Source of the DNA: Lacisediminimonas sp.
GTDB taxonomy: Bacteria; Pseudomonadota; Gammaproteobacteria; Burkholderiales; Burkholderiaceae_D
NCBI RefSeq assembly: GCF_030645335.1
Contig: NZ_JAUSNH010000208.1
Coordinates: forward strand, 1 to 32,792
DNA length: 32,792 nt
Direction of reading: 5' to 3'
A program made the position numbers and the translations under genes. The notes below the pieces were generated by a model. The model did not search any database, was not told the origin of the DNA, and saw only the letters and a list, made by a program, of their open reading frames with translations. Below, one piece after another: positions 32,784-32,792 of this stretch. Positions within the stretch are counted from its first letter, which is position 1. Each line of letters opens with the position of its first letter.

Positions 32784-32792
32784 ATTGAGCCC

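Overview
The window looks like chromosome from a GC-rich betaproteobacterium of the order Burkholderiales, most likely Oxalobacteraceae (Herbaspirillum/Massilia-like). The reasons are the monomeric isocitrate dehydrogenase, two Bug/TctC-type solute receptors, the GcvA-like LysR regulators, the two-haem cytochrome c5-type protein and the general codon style. This placement is inference from family content; no marker gene is present. An ice-binding (DUF3494) lipoprotein hints at a cold or freezing habitat.

Layout. 1-498: 3' end of a monomeric isocitrate dehydrogenase gene and its terminator. 542-9299 (minus strand): a nine-gene, tightly packed catabolic operon. Read in transcription order it encodes a [2Fe-2S] subunit and a fused molybdopterin+FAD subunit of a xanthine-dehydrogenase-family hydroxylase, a SsuA/NMT1-type ABC importer (binding protein, ATPase, permease), a RidA-like protein, a glyoxalase I-like protein and a Rieske non-haem iron oxygenase. 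A divergent LysR gene (9559-10527) is the obvious regulator, with face-to-face promoters in the gap. The genes suggest import of a small (probably heteroaromatic or N-containing) compound, hydroxylation with water by the Mo enzyme and oxygenation by the Rieske enzyme. The substrate is unknown and the combination is the best candidate here for an undescribed pathway.

10591-15732: mostly single genes (RarD-type transporter, hydroxypyruvate isomerase, bacterioferritin-like protein, outer-membrane phospholipase A, ice-binding lipoprotein). 15869-18880: a second catabolic unit, a TauD-family dioxygenase and a TctC receptor, divergent from another LysR gene. 18890-21329: a decayed PhnD-like binding-protein gene and an orphan TctC receptor. 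21530-22741: tRNA-Arg(CCG) and a membrane-anchored two-haem cytochrome c with its terminator. 22801-24515: a HipBA toxin-antitoxin module with two strong palindromic operators. 24586-26579: an OmpA/glycine-zipper lipoprotein and a yqjD-yqjE-yqjK-like envelope/ribosome-associated operon. 26688-30451: a pyridine-nucleotide-disulfide oxidoreductase with an extra C-terminal CxxC, a LivK-type receptor and an ElyC/YdcF-type membrane protein. 30448-31007: the wreck of a PAS-EAL gene next to an intact membrane diguanylate cyclase (31306-32466). 32501-32783: tRNA-Asp(GTC) whose 3' end plus flank is duplicated as an 82-bp direct repeat around a perfect 22-bp palindrome.

Coordinates of starts were moved inward from the longest open frame wherever a ribosome binding site, signal peptide or family alignment supported it. 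All functional calls rest on motif recognition by eye; no database search was run.
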